DNA of 64,000 nt from Rhodococcoides fascians A44A (lineage in GTDB: Bacteria > Actinomycetota > Actinomycetes > Mycobacteriales > Mycobacteriaceae): the NCBI RefSeq assembly GCF_000760735.1, contig NZ_JMEX01000001.1:38651-102650 (forward strand). Reading direction: 5' to 3'. Shown piece by piece: positions 15,657 to 24,596 of the stretch. The notes beneath the pieces were generated by a model. That model saw nothing but the letters and a program-made list of their open reading frames with translations, ran no database searches and was not told the DNA's origin. A program made the position numbers and the translations under genes. The stretch's first letter is position 1; each line of letters opens with the position of its first letter.

Positions 15657-16685
15657 GTGAAGCTGAGCGACGAGGGCGTGCCACCGCTTGCGTTCGTTCA
15701 GTTGCTCGAACGCCGCGCACTCGACCCTGACGCCGCCGCGCGGCTTCGTGTGATCATGCACCGCGAAGGAACCAGTGAAGCGACGCTCATTCAGCATGAC
15801 GTTCAGGCACCGATACGGTGGTTTCGGGAGGTCTATCCCGAACTCGATATCGCCCAGGCCACTCGACTCGGATTTGCGTTTGCCGAGCAGGCCCAGTTGA
15901 CATCGTTCGGGCCTCTGAGTTCACCTTTGATCAGCGCTGGTTCGGTCGCCGAGATCGTCGATCTCCTGACATACCTACCATTGATCTCCACGGCGTTGAA
16001 GTCGCAGTTCCACACCGGCGACTACGGTCTGATCGTCGGGCTCACTGCGCACACAGGCGATTCCGCACTGGACTGCTTGGTCATCACCTACGGTGGGTCG
16101 GCGTTACTACGACTGCTGGACATGCTCGCCGGTGACATATCGCCGGTGACACTCCATCTGAGCTGGCCGGAGCCGGCCGAGGTGAGCCACGACGAAGGTC
16201 CGGGGGCGAATCGCCGGTTCTTCGACGCTCCGATTTCCTTCGTCCACGTACCCGAGGAGACCCTCAACAAGGCTTGTCGCTTCTCGGACCCCCTCGCATA
16301 TCGTCTCGCTATCGCTGATCTGCAGCGAACACTCGCCCAGCGGAGTGGGTCCATGTCATCCGCCGAGAAGGTGAGGCAACAGTTGGAAAAGGACCTCGGA
16401 CAGCGAACCAACCATGATGTTGCACAAGCATTGTCGATGTCGAGTAGCACGTTGAAACGGCGGCTTGCCGAAGAAGGAACCACCTATAGCAAGGTGCGCC
16501 ACTCGCTGCTGTACGAGCGCGCGATGCTACGGCTCCTCGACCGATCGGTTTCGGTCAGCGAGATCGCTACCGAACTCGGATACAGCGACCTCGCCAACTT
16601 CTCTCACGCCTTCAAACGCTGGACCGGACGCTCTCCGAAAGATTTCCGAAATCCCCGACTCTCAGACGACCCGGATTCGACGTAG
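15657..16685 (+). CDS. AraC-family activator, probable regulator of the P450 operon
   Basis: 342 residues. The N-terminal two thirds match the Arabinose_bd-like domain of OruR/ArgR-type regulators; the C-terminal HTH_18 domain spans about 235-335 (DVAQALSMSSSTLKRRLAEEG, then VSEIATELGYSDLANFSHAFKRWTGRSPKDFR). GTG start. It diverges from the ferredoxin-P450-reductase operon, the usual place for the alkane-responsive activator of CYP153 clusters. Confidence 0.9.
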   Translation: MKLSDEGVPPLAFVQLLERRALDPDAAARLRVIMHREGTSEATLIQHDVQAPIRWFREVYPELDIAQATRLGFAFAEQAQLTSFGPLSSPLISAGSVAEIVDLLTYLPLISTALKSQFHTGDYGLIVGLTAHTGDSALDCLVITYGGSALLRLLDMLAGDISPVTLHLSWPEPAEVSHDEGPGANRRFFDAPISFVHVPEETLNKACRFSDPLAYRLAIADLQRTLAQRSGSMSSAEKVRQQLEKDLGQRTNHDVAQALSMSSSTLKRRLAEEGTTYSKVRHSLLYERAMLRLLDRSVSVSEIATELGYSDLANFSHAFKRWTGRSPKDFRNPRLSDDPDST

Positions 16686-16703
16686 ACCCCGCAGAACGGG
16701 GTC
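16685..16703. terminator. Stem-loop after the AraC-type gene
   Basis: GACCCCG-CAGAA-CGGGGTC, a perfect 7-bp stem with 5-nt loop starting at the stop codon of the AraC-type gene. There is no U-tract. It separates the regulator from the convergent recombinase genes. Confidence 0.5.
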
Positions 16704-16822
16704 GAGATCGATGCCTCGTTCGTTCGCGGCCTGATCGATCTTCATCTCGGAGATTTCTGAGACGTCACCGCCTCCCTGCCGTGAGAAGAAGAGTGTGTGC
16801 AAACCCGAGTACCAACCACTAG

Positions 16823-17938
16823 TCACTCGACGGTGTCGGCCGGCACGCGTGCGGTCTCCGATTCGAGAAAGTCGACGAGAGCTTCCAACAGGCTGTCCGC
16901 GCGGGTTTCGACATCGGCCAGGACAGAGTCCACGTCGTCGAGAAGACCGTGGGCGTGTCTACGCGCAAGCGTTCCGCGTTCGTAGTAGCCGGGGTCGAGT
17001 AGAACCCGCGGTACTGGATCCGGTGCCGCGATCTGCTCCGGATGTTGTGACCGCGCAGTGGGCTGCAGGTGGGTGGGTGCCCTTCCGTCCCAGTGCATTC
17101 GCACGATGCCCGCTACCGCACGGGCGGTCAGCGGGGTCGCAGCCAACGGGGTGTGGCCCCACCGGTCGATCGCAGTCGACAGCGGATGTTGACCGGCCGG
17201 GTCGAAATACCGGTCGTATCCGCCGAGCCCGGTGCCGTCCACGGCATCGAAAGCGTCGGCGAGCATTCGGGTGCTCGGATACCGGGCCTGATGGCCGAGC
17301 ACCTCACACCAGCGCTGGTACACCGTGCGCGGAGAAATGCCCGTCCCCGCCAGCGCGAGGGAGGTGAGGGTATGAACGCCGCGGCCTGTCTCGATGCGAA
17401 GGGCGTCGAGACCCGCATCGGCGGTGACATCGCATGCCCGCAGGGCCGCGATCTGCGTGTACGGCAGACCTGTCGTAGCGAGCGTGAGGATCAGCGCGTC
17501 TCTGCGCGCGAACAACGCTGACGGCCAACCGTATTCGGGGAGTCGGGCGATGATTCCGCCGATCACGGCTGCCACCTCCTGCAGGCGCGACGTGCGGGCC
17601 CCATCCAGCGCAGCCCGGACGGTCTCAGCGCGCCCTGGAGGAGGTAATAGATGCCGATGATGAGCGGAGTCGATCACCGCGATCCGGCGGCGTTGGGTCG
17701 TCGGCGCGGCGGGGTGCGCATACAGGAACCGAGCAAGTGACTCAGGAGAGGCCGCCAATGGGGGTTCGCCATGGGCGGTGCACCAGTCCTCGAACAGTGA
17801 CCACGTGTGCCGATCCCGCCTCGGTATCGACGTGTTCGTGATGTCCGATGCACGTATCGGACAAGGGCGGTCGTCGTGGTCAGCATCTACCCCTGTCGTC
17901 CCGTCGCCGCTCACTGGTTCGGTCGGGTGCCTGGTCAT
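16823..17938 (-). CDS. Second (degenerate) tyrosine recombinase-like protein
   Basis: 371 residues beginning at an ATG that overlaps the stop of the upstream recombinase (ATGA). The N-terminal core-binding domain (HTWSLFEDWCTAHGEPPLAASPESLARFLYA) and the start of the catalytic domain (RRDALILTLATTGLPYTQIAAL) are recognisable. However, the Arg of the usual TGLR motif is replaced (TGLPY), and no HxxR/H...Y box follows. It is therefore probably a non-catalytic partner of the intact recombinase. It stands where tniR normally stands, at the downstream end of the tni genes. Confidence 0.75.
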   Translation of the reverse strand: MTRHPTEPVSGDGTTGVDADHDDRPCPIRASDITNTSIPRRDRHTWSLFEDWCTAHGEPPLAASPESLARFLYAHPAAPTTQRRRIAVIDSAHHRHLLPPPGRAETVRAALDGARTSRLQEVAAVIGGIIARLPEYGWPSALFARRDALILTLATTGLPYTQIAALRACDVTADAGLDALRIETGRGVHTLTSLALAGTGISPRTVYQRWCEVLGHQARYPSTRMLADAFDAVDGTGLGGYDRYFDPAGQHPLSTAIDRWGHTPLAATPLTARAVAGIVRMHWDGRAPTHLQPTARSQHPEQIAAPDPVPRVLLDPGYYERGTLARRHAHGLLDDVDSVLADVETRADSLLEALVDFLESETARVPADTVE

Positions 17939-19101
17939 AGGCCGAGCTCGGTGACGGCGTTGCCGACCAGTGGCGCATTCTCGTGAGCGTATGTTTCGAC
18001 CATTGCGGGTGTGGTGTGCCCGGTTTGGCGCATGATCGCATGCGCGTCGGCACCGTTGCGGAAGGCCTGCGTGACGAAGCCGGAACGGAGGGAATGCCCG
18101 CCGAGCTGGGCGACGGTGTCGGGGCCGTATCCAGCTCGAGTAGCGCGGCGGCGGATCGCCGCGTGCACCGCGGCTCCGGACAGGGCTGTGTCGGAGAGGT
18201 TGCCGTTCTTGCGGACGGACCGAAACAGAGGGGACCGTTTCTCGACTACAGGAAGGGTGCCGCGGCAGATATGGGAGTCGAATTCCACTGCGCGGGAAAG
18301 TATTCGGATGACAGCAACTCTGCCGCCGGTGTCGAACGCTGCGACGATCTGCAGCCATCGCACCCACGCGCAGACCGGACATGACTCGTGGCGGTCGGTG
18401 AACGGGAGTGCTTTCACGGTTCCGGTGCCGTCCTGGTCGGTCTTCGATTTGCGGATACGTACGTGCGCGCCGTCGAGGCGGTCGCGGTGGACATCGCGGC
18501 ATTCGAGCGCTACGAGTTCGCTGCGGCGGAATGCGCCGGTGTAGCCCATCAGGAGCAGCGCAGTGTCGCGGCGTTCGAGGACCTCCGACGCCCACCCGGC
18601 CCCACCTCGACGCGCGTAATCGACGATCGTAGTGATGTCGGAGGTCAGCAGCGGTGCGCGCGGGTTACGGGGCCGCTCCCCCGCAGACGCGTAATCCCGC
18701 CGAATACCCGAGAGAGTGGCGCGCACCATCTCGTGCCCGCACGGGTTGTCGTAGCCGGTAGCGCGGTGGCGGTCCGCGACCGCCGCGATCCATTTGCCGA
18801 ACGTCGACGGCGCATACGCCCGCGTCCCGTCGACGGTGAGCGTGTCGGCAGCCGCAACGAGATAGGCCGCCACCGTAGCGGGATGCGCCGGCAACGCGTG
18901 GTGCCCGGCGACGGTGCACCAGGTCTCGAAGCGTCGCCACGCCGAATCGTAGGCGCGGCGGGTAGCACCGGACCGTGCCGACGCCATCGACCGTTCGATC
19001 CGAGCGGCGACCTCGCCCGACAGGTCCGGAAACACCTCCGCACTCCTCACCGGGACGACTGAATCCGTGTCCAGGACCTCACCTAGCTGCCGATCTGCCA
19101 T
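17935..19101 (-). CDS. Tyrosine recombinase/integrase, intact active site
   Basis: 388 residues. Catalytic residues are all visible: Arg192 in TGAFRRSEL, Lys220 in RKSKTD, His336 and Arg339 in GHSLRSG, His362 in QTGHTT and Tyr371. ATG 19101 is the chosen start. It is co-transcribed with the second recombinase (4-bp overlap) and follows tniQ by 190 bp. The likely job is cointegrate resolution for the transposon, replacing the serine resolvase TniR of Tn5053. Confidence 0.9.
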   Translation of the reverse strand: MADRQLGEVLDTDSVVPVRSAEVFPDLSGEVAARIERSMASARSGATRRAYDSAWRRFETWCTVAGHHALPAHPATVAAYLVAAADTLTVDGTRAYAPSTFGKWIAAVADRHRATGYDNPCGHEMVRATLSGIRRDYASAGERPRNPRAPLLTSDITTIVDYARRGGAGWASEVLERRDTALLLMGYTGAFRRSELVALECRDVHRDRLDGAHVRIRKSKTDQDGTGTVKALPFTDRHESCPVCAWVRWLQIVAAFDTGGRVAVIRILSRAVEFDSHICRGTLPVVEKRSPLFRSVRKNGNLSDTALSGAAVHAAIRRRATRAGYGPDTVAQLGGHSLRSGFVTQAFRNGADAHAIMRQTGHTTPAMVETYAHENAPLVGNAVTELGL

Positions 19102-19243
19102 GACAGGGACTGTAGCGAGCACCCCCGACAGCTCTTTCGAGTTGAAACGCGCTGAGCAGGGATTTAGACGAAGACGGTGCGGGAACGGAAATTCTCGTCG
19201 GTCACCGCACACAGACCGTGGGTGACTACAGGAGGCGATTGAT

Positions 19244-19261
19244 GCCCGCGTAAAAGCGGGC
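19244..19261. other. Short dyad between tniQ and recombinase genes
   Basis: GCCCGC-GTAAAA-GCGGGC, 6-bp arms with a 6-nt spacer, sits in the 190-bp gap upstream of the tyrosine recombinase genes. Arms of this size with a 6-nt spacer resemble a tyrosine recombinase core site; a weak terminator for tniQ is the alternative. Confidence 0.4.
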
Positions 19262-19291
19262 GTAGAAAAACGTGGGGTGATCATGCGCGCT

Positions 19292-20533
19292 TCAGTCCCA
19301 GTCCAGTCGGATGCCGAGCTCGACGAAGGCATAGGCCAGCTCATCGATGTCTTCTTCGGTGCGGCAACCCGTTCTCGCCAATCCGAACAGAGATCGGGCG
19401 GCGTCGCTGTCGACGCGGGCGGCGGCGACAGCGGCATCGATCGCCGCAATCACACCGTCCCAAGCGCTGCGGGCGGGTACCGGACTGCGAGACCTTGTCG
19501 GAGCGGTCCCCGGATCGACCGGCTCGTACCGTCGCGGCCGCAGCAAGCAGGCATCAGCACCGCTCGCGGCCATCTCATCGTTCTCCACCGCGATGATCGC
19601 GGTCGCGGCGGCAAACAAAACCTTCGCTTGCTCGTCCCACCGCAGTTGCTCGAACGGAACCCATGATGTCCGGAGCGGGCGAGAATGGCCGGTGGACTTC
19701 CAGATCGCGCTCAGTGGCTTCGCCCACCATCCGGTGCGGACCAGCGGCGTCGATACCTCGTCGACGACGGTACGCAGCAGCCTGAACCACACTGCGGCAT
19801 GAACACGGCCCGCGCCGAGCTCGACCGACCCGCTCGTCAATGCGGCGGCGGTGCGCCGGTCGATTTCTGCGACGACTGCCGGTACCGGTATCGGTGATGC
19901 GTGATCGTCCGAGCCTGCTGGTGTCCTCTCCCAGAAGACCAGCCTGCCGGGTACGACACTGCAGAATTCCAGTCGACAGTGATGTTTCGTGCAGCTGGTC
20001 AGCATCGGGTACTGATGAGCCATCATGACCGCGATATCGGCGTCTGTGTCGAGGTCGTCGATACACAAGGGACATGCCCGCGTATCGAGCTTGCTCACCC
20101 AGGGAAGCCACATGCCGGCGGGCGGTGCGCGTCGACGTCGATCTGCCATCGCCAGACCCGCCGGTAGTAGGACAGAGAACTGATGGGCGTAGGTGTCGAA
20201 GTCACATTCGGCGGGGTCGGTGCTGTCGAGGAGCCAGGGCGTGCACCCCGCTAGCGTCATCTCACGCAGCCGTTCCGCCGCACAGGTGCTCCTCTGGGCG
20301 AGGGCGTCCAGCACCGGCTCGGGTGTGTAGCGGTCCAGGTCCACGCCCGGACTCTCGAAGCCGAGCCCGTCGAGAAGGTCCGCTGTATTGATCGACGAAT
20401 ACAGTGCGCTGGTCCGGGCCAGCCACGACATCAGAGTCTCACCAGGTAGTGGTTGCGGGTGAAGGGGCCACCGCGGATACGCACTGTGGGCGAGCGCTGT
20501 GTGCGCTGCAGGGGCATCGGATGGAATTGTCAT
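19292..20533 (-). CDS. tniQ: TniQ-family transposition protein
   Basis: 413 residues. The N-terminal TniQ signature is plain (PLPGETLMSWLARTSALYS, residues about 28-46), followed by a Cys/His-bearing zinc-finger segment around 155-195 (ACPLCIDDL ... CTKHHCRLE). TniQ proteins help choose the target in Tn5053/Tn7-like systems. The start ATG overlaps the tniB stop (ATGA). No Cas genes are near, so this is the classical, not CRISPR-associated, type. Confidence 0.9.
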   Translation of the reverse strand: MTIPSDAPAAHTALAHSAYPRWPLHPQPLPGETLMSWLARTSALYSSINTADLLDGLGFESPGVDLDRYTPEPVLDALAQRSTCAAERLREMTLAGCTPWLLDSTDPAECDFDTYAHQFSVLLPAGLAMADRRRRAPPAGMWLPWVSKLDTRACPLCIDDLDTDADIAVMMAHQYPMLTSCTKHHCRLEFCSVVPGRLVFWERTPAGSDDHASPIPVPAVVAEIDRRTAAALTSGSVELGAGRVHAAVWFRLLRTVVDEVSTPLVRTGWWAKPLSAIWKSTGHSRPLRTSWVPFEQLRWDEQAKVLFAAATAIIAVENDEMAASGADACLLRPRRYEPVDPGTAPTRSRSPVPARSAWDGVIAAIDAAVAAARVDSDAARSLFGLARTGCRTEEDIDELAYAFVELGIRLDWD

Positions 20534-21495
20534 GCCAGGTGCCGCTCGAAGTGGCGGCGGCGTTCGGTAGGCCCGGAGTAGACGGTCTGCGTCAACACCT
20601 GTGAGGTGATCGCTTCCTCTCCGGCCTCTAATGCGGTCACTGCGGCCGCGGTCAACAGCGTGGCCAGTTCGCCGATGGTGCCCTCACACCGGGTGAGGAG
20701 GTAGTCGGTCATCTCCGCCGATGTCAGATGCGAGGGCGCACGCAATGGGAAGCTGGCGGTGAAACTCGCCAGCAGGGAGCGGGTGTCGGTGTCGTTGGTC
20801 CAGATCGGCAGCGTCATGGGGTGAAAACGGTTCTCCAACTGCCCATCGCTGCGGATAGCGAGGTACGCCTCTCGGGTACCGACTCCGACGAGAGGGATCC
20901 GCAGCTCGTTGCCAAGAAACCGCAACAGGTTCAGAAATTCTCGGCGCACGTTGTCGCGGCCGGCAAGAACATTGTGGAGCTCGTCGATGATCAGCATCCG
21001 CACCCCGGTCGCTCGCAGCAGCGTAACCGCTTGCTGTTCGAGTTCGTGAACGCGGCTTCGCGGGCGCATCGGCGTTCCGAGTGCCGCGAGCATCGCCAGG
21101 TAGAACCGTCCGGGTGCTGGGTCCGGGGGCATCTGCATACACAGCACCGGTATCTGCTCACGGTCGGGCAAGGTGACCGCAGGGTGCGCACGCCGGAACT
21201 TCTCGATGATCATCGACTTGCCGTTGTTCGTCGGTCCGATCAGAAGCAGGTTCGGCATTCGTTGCCGATCCGGCCACCCCAGCAACGTCTCGAGGTGCTC
21301 GATCACCGACCGTGCACGCGGATACCCGATCCACCGTTCCGTGCGAATGTGCCTGATGCGTTGCGCGGCAGGGAGAACCGCGATCGGTCTGACCGAACTG
21401 CGCAGATGGTTGAGGTCCGCACTACCGGGGTCGATGTCTTGGCAGCTACGGTCGTCGCCGTCGCCTGCGGGCGTGATTCGGGGGTCGTTGTTCAC
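20530..21495 (-). CDS. tniB: TniB AAA+ ATPase
   Basis: About 320 residues of the TniB/TnsC/MuB family. Walker A GPTNNGKSMI near residue 90 and Walker B MLIIDELHNVL near 170, followed by sensor motif LVGVGTREA. It would form an ATP-dependent filament that recruits the TniA transposase to target DNA. GTG 21495 lies 4 nt after the tniA stop and is chosen; the stop overlaps tniQ. Confidence 0.92.
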   Translation of the reverse strand: MNNDPRITPAGDGDDRSCQDIDPGSADLNHLRSSVRPIAVLPAAQRIRHIRTERWIGYPRARSVIEHLETLLGWPDRQRMPNLLLIGPTNNGKSMIIEKFRRAHPAVTLPDREQIPVLCMQMPPDPAPGRFYLAMLAALGTPMRPRSRVHELEQQAVTLLRATGVRMLIIDELHNVLAGRDNVRREFLNLLRFLGNELRIPLVGVGTREAYLAIRSDGQLENRFHPMTLPIWTNDTDTRSLLASFTASFPLRAPSHLTSAEMTDYLLTRCEGTIGELATLLTAAAVTALEAGEEAITSQVLTQTVYSGPTERRRHFERHLA

Positions 21496-21499
21496 CGTT

Positions 21500-23182
21500 T
21501 CACCATTCTTCGATGTCGTCGAAGATCGGAACCGACACGTCGTCGGTGCCTGGGCCAAGCTCGGGCGGGCCCATCGCGTTCGGTGATGTCACGACGCTGC
21601 TCAGGTGCGCACGACGACTGCGGTTACGTCGAGCCCGTCTGGTGTCCTTCTGCGCCGATGTTGCGATCTCTCGCATCTTGTCGATCATCGAGAACAAGGC
21701 GTGTTCGTCGATATGTGCTCGGCCGTGTTCGCGCAGTCGTGTCACTGCTGCGCGATGTTCCCACAAGGTCACCGCTGGATGTGACATCGTTCGATACGGC
21801 ACCTCGATGTATCCGCCGCCGCTGTCGGGGTCCAGGACCCACACCCTGCTCAGATCTCGTGGGTCCCGGCGGATCACAAACTGGCCCAGGGTCTCTCGTC
21901 GGGCGATCCACGGTTTCAGAGCGTTCGCGAAGTACTGGATGTGGTCGATGACGAACCCCGTCCGCGTGAGGCGACGGCGGATGACGGGAAGGAAGTCCAC
22001 CAGGAATGCGGTCTCGTCCACCACCGTCGAGCTCGCCAGAGCACTGTCAGCGTCGGTGCTGCTGGTCCACCGCGCAGCCGGGCTCTGCCGGAGGCCGGTG
22101 TGCACCTCTGCGTGATACGCCGCGACCGCCAGGACCAGCCAGCGTTCCAGTTCTCGTAACGTCAACGCCGCCTTACTATCCGAGTCGTAGCTGCCCCGCT
22201 GAGTTGGGTTCGAGAATGTGGTGCCGGGGAGTTCGTGGACCTGGGTCATGACGGTGCCGATGATGCGTTCGACGATCCCGCCGTAATGCGGCCTGCCGGG
22301 TGGGCGGTAGCCGAGGTCGATGCCGTGTTGCTCGCAACCGCGCTGGAGCGCTTCACTTTTGAACTCGGAAGCGTTGTCGATGTACAGGCGGTGCGGCTTT
22401 CCGGCCATCGGCCACCGCACATCCGCGCCGAGGCCCAGAGAGTCGATCCATACGCTTTTGTCCGAGCACACCCGGCCCAGACACAACCCGACCGACACTG
22501 CGGACGGCGGATCGAGAGTTACCACGAACCCAGGTATGCAGCGGCTGAGGACATCGATGGCAATCGTGAGATAAGGACGTCCGATCGGCGCCCGGTCGTA
22601 TTCGTCGACGATCATCAGATCGACCACGGTGTGATCGATCTGTACTTGCTGGAGAACGGCCGTCACCGGCGGCGGGACATCGCCCGCGGATTGCCGCGAC
22701 CTGGCGGCGTCCGGTCCGCCACGTGAGCGTGCGACACGGCCCGGGTGCATTGCTGCGATCCGGGCATTGACTGTGTTGCGGGCTGGGATCGGGAGTCCGG
22801 CGCGGTGACAGGCCTGCGCGATACGACGATGTAGTGCAGCGACACTGAGTTTCTGACGAGCCAGGAATTCACGGTTGATGTGCTCGGTGATCACGTCTTC
22901 CACCTCGTCTGGCACGCGGGAGCGTCCACGTCCGCCTGCGGGCGCGGAGACCAGTAGATCGGTAACCGCCCCTTCCCCATTCCGGAGTATGGACAGCAGC
23001 GCGTACACCCGCCGGGGCGAGACACTCAACTGTTGCGCTGCATCCTCGACCGCGGAGGTACCGATCGCGGATCGATTCATCAGCTCGTTGAGCACTGCGA
23101 ACCGTGCCCGTGCCTGCTCCCACTGCTCGGCCGACGCGGTCAAGACACCAGCCTCGACGACGTCGAACTTCTCCGCATCCAT
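21500..23182 (-). CDS. tniA: TniA DDE transposase
   Basis: 560 residues. A helix-turn-helix region (SVSPRRVYALLSIL) is followed by the rve-type catalytic core: Asp in QIDHTVVD (about 181), Asp in LYIDNASEF (about 266) and Glu in GGIVERIIG (about 302). The C-terminal beta-barrel of Mu/Tn7-like transposases follows. ATG 23182 has GGAGG upstream. It is the first of the tniABQ genes, 128 bp inside the right end. Confidence 0.93.
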   Translation of the reverse strand: MDAEKFDVVEAGVLTASAEQWEQARARFAVLNELMNRSAIGTSAVEDAAQQLSVSPRRVYALLSILRNGEGAVTDLLVSAPAGGRGRSRVPDEVEDVITEHINREFLARQKLSVAALHRRIAQACHRAGLPIPARNTVNARIAAMHPGRVARSRGGPDAARSRQSAGDVPPPVTAVLQQVQIDHTVVDLMIVDEYDRAPIGRPYLTIAIDVLSRCIPGFVVTLDPPSAVSVGLCLGRVCSDKSVWIDSLGLGADVRWPMAGKPHRLYIDNASEFKSEALQRGCEQHGIDLGYRPPGRPHYGGIVERIIGTVMTQVHELPGTTFSNPTQRGSYDSDSKAALTLRELERWLVLAVAAYHAEVHTGLRQSPAARWTSSTDADSALASSTVVDETAFLVDFLPVIRRRLTRTGFVIDHIQYFANALKPWIARRETLGQFVIRRDPRDLSRVWVLDPDSGGGYIEVPYRTMSHPAVTLWEHRAAVTRLREHGRAHIDEHALFSMIDKMREIATSAQKDTRRARRNRSRRAHLSSVVTSPNAMGPPELGPGTDDVSVPIFDDIEEW

Positions 23183-23205
23183 TGCAGCCTCCGAACACCC
23201 GACCC

Positions 23206-23310
23206 AGGTGACCGATTGTGCAGTCCACTTCTGCACTCAGAATGTCAGAAGACCACTGCAATCGGAGGTGAAACCCCAGGAAAACATGACGCCCACTTCT
23301 GAAACTGACA
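23206..23310 (-). repeat. Right terminal inverted repeat region
   Basis: Read on the minus strand the end is TGTCAGTTTCAGAAGTGGGC from 23310. Two further TniA-type repeats lie inside: GTCAGAAGACCACTGCA near 23243-23259 (plus strand) and GCAGAAGTGGACTGCAC near 23215-23232 (minus). AGATC at 23311-23315 matches the left flank exactly. Confidence 0.92.
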
Positions 23311-23321
23311 AGATCTTCGGC

Positions 23322-23359
23322 GTGTCTAAAACGATCTTGGTCTCAACGAGTCAACGCAT
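23322..23359 (+). repeat. Left inverted repeat of the IS30-type element
   Basis: Pairs with 25915-25952: the outer GTGTCT, then AAACGATCTTGGTCTCAAC, a 2-nt difference, and GTCAACGCAT are shared. The transposase start follows at 23384. Confidence 0.8.
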
Positions 23360-23383
23360 CAGTGCAGGTGACACGATGCGAAG

Positions 23384-24559
23384 GTGAACGTTGTGGTGAT
23401 CAGGGGTACGTGTGGGTTCTCGCCCGAACACGAGAACACGATCTGGGCTATGCATCGGGGTGGGGAATCTTCCCGGGAGATCGGTCGTGTTCTGGGGACG
23501 AATTCCATGCAGGTCAGACGGTTGTTGTCGGTGTACGGCGGCATTCGGCCTGCTCCACGCAGACGCCGCGAGGGCCATCTCACCGTGGCTGAACGAGAGG
23601 AGATCTCTCGCGGGATCGCAGCCGGGGACAGCGCGCGCACCATCGCCGAGCAGCTGGGGCGTTCTCCGTCGACGATCTCGCGGGAAATAGCTCGAAACGG
23701 CGGCCGGCAGAAGTATCGGGCGGGCGACGCCGAGCTCGCGGCCGACGTGCGAGCACGCCGCCCGAAAACTCCGACGTTGATGCAGCGGCCGATTTTGCGG
23801 GCGCTGGTGGTGGACATGCTCGGCGAGCAATGGTCACCGCAGCAGATCTCCGTATGGCTGCAGCGTACGTACCCGGAGCATCCACAGATGCGGATCTCGC
23901 ACGAAACGATCTACCGATACATCTATACTCCCAGCCGAAAAGTATTCGACAAGAACACGTTTCATCAACTGCGCACCGATCGTTCGATTCGCCGGCCGCG
24001 GGGCAAGAAACGTTCTCACGGGCGCGGGCGGATTCGGAACATGATTTCCATCCAGCACCGCAGCCCGGAAGCCGAGGATCGTAGCGAGGTTGGGCATCTG
24101 GAAGGGGACCTCGTGTTCGGGACGAGGCCGTCGGCGGTAGCGACACTGGTCGACCGCCAGTCCCGCATGACCCATGTCGTTGCATTGCCGGACGGGTACC
24201 GCGCCGACACTGTCGCGGACGCGTTGATCGCCTACCTCGAGCAGCTGCCACCACATTTGAGACGGACGTTGACCTGGGACCGGGGCCGGGAGATGGCCGA
24301 GCACGAACGCATCACCGCAGCGCTGTCGATGCCGATCTACTTCTGCGCCCCGCACCATCCCTGGCAGCGTGGAACCAATGAGAACACGAACGGACTGCTG
24401 CGCCAATATTTGCCCAAGACCGCGGACCTGCGCACGTTCACCCAGCCCGACCTCGACGCCATCGCCGAACGGCTGAACAGGCGGCTCCGGCGAGTATTGA
24501 ACTGGAACAGTCCGATCCAGCAGCAGCGACACACATCCGATGCCTTCTGGGCCATCTGA
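23384..24559 (+). CDS. IS30-family transposase
   Basis: 391 residues. An N-terminal helix-turn-helix (HENTIWAMHRGGESSREIGRVLG), then the IS30 helix-helix-turn-helix (ISRGIAAGDSARTIAEQLGRSPSTISREI), then the DDE core: Asp in LEGDLV (about 241), Asp in TWDRGREM (about 297) and Glu in TNENTNG (about 332). Full length and apparently intact. The start codon is GTG, 25 bp inside the left repeat. Confidence 0.93.
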   Translation: MNVVVIRGTCGFSPEHENTIWAMHRGGESSREIGRVLGTNSMQVRRLLSVYGGIRPAPRRRREGHLTVAEREEISRGIAAGDSARTIAEQLGRSPSTISREIARNGGRQKYRAGDAELAADVRARRPKTPTLMQRPILRALVVDMLGEQWSPQQISVWLQRTYPEHPQMRISHETIYRYIYTPSRKVFDKNTFHQLRTDRSIRRPRGKKRSHGRGRIRNMISIQHRSPEAEDRSEVGHLEGDLVFGTRPSAVATLVDRQSRMTHVVALPDGYRADTVADALIAYLEQLPPHLRRTLTWDRGREMAEHERITAALSMPIYFCAPHHPWQRGTNENTNGLLRQYLPKTADLRTFTQPDLDAIAERLNRRLRRVLNWNSPIQQQRHTSDAFWAI

Positions 24560-24596
24560 CTCCGCCACAGTTGTCCGGGTGGGCATGATGACAATC

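Larger units (their letters stand above)
5939..23310. mobile_element. Tn402/Tn5053-family transposon carrying a CYP153 cluster
   Basis: A 17,372-bp unit. Both ends begin TGTCAGTTTCAGAAG (left reading right from 5939; right on the minus strand from 23310), matching the known Tn402 terminal repeat pattern with inner copies of TCAGAAG-N-ACTGCA. The 5 bp outside both ends are AGATC (5934-5938 and 23311-23315), the duplication length made by this family. It holds tniA, tniB and tniQ-like genes at the right end, two tyrosine recombinase genes in the resolvase position, a TetR/MFS/thioesterase module, and an alkane-oxidation cluster. Internal traces (a third terminal repeat at 9110 and an IS3 fragment) show stepwise assembly. 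Intact transposition genes and a clean target duplication suggest it is recent. Confidence 0.93.

Noticed and set aside
19292..23182. CRISPR-associated transposon, because TniQ and a TnsC-like ATPase are present
   Set aside because: No Cas genes, repeats or spacers occur in the window, and TniA-TniB-TniQ order and ends are of the classical Tn402 type.
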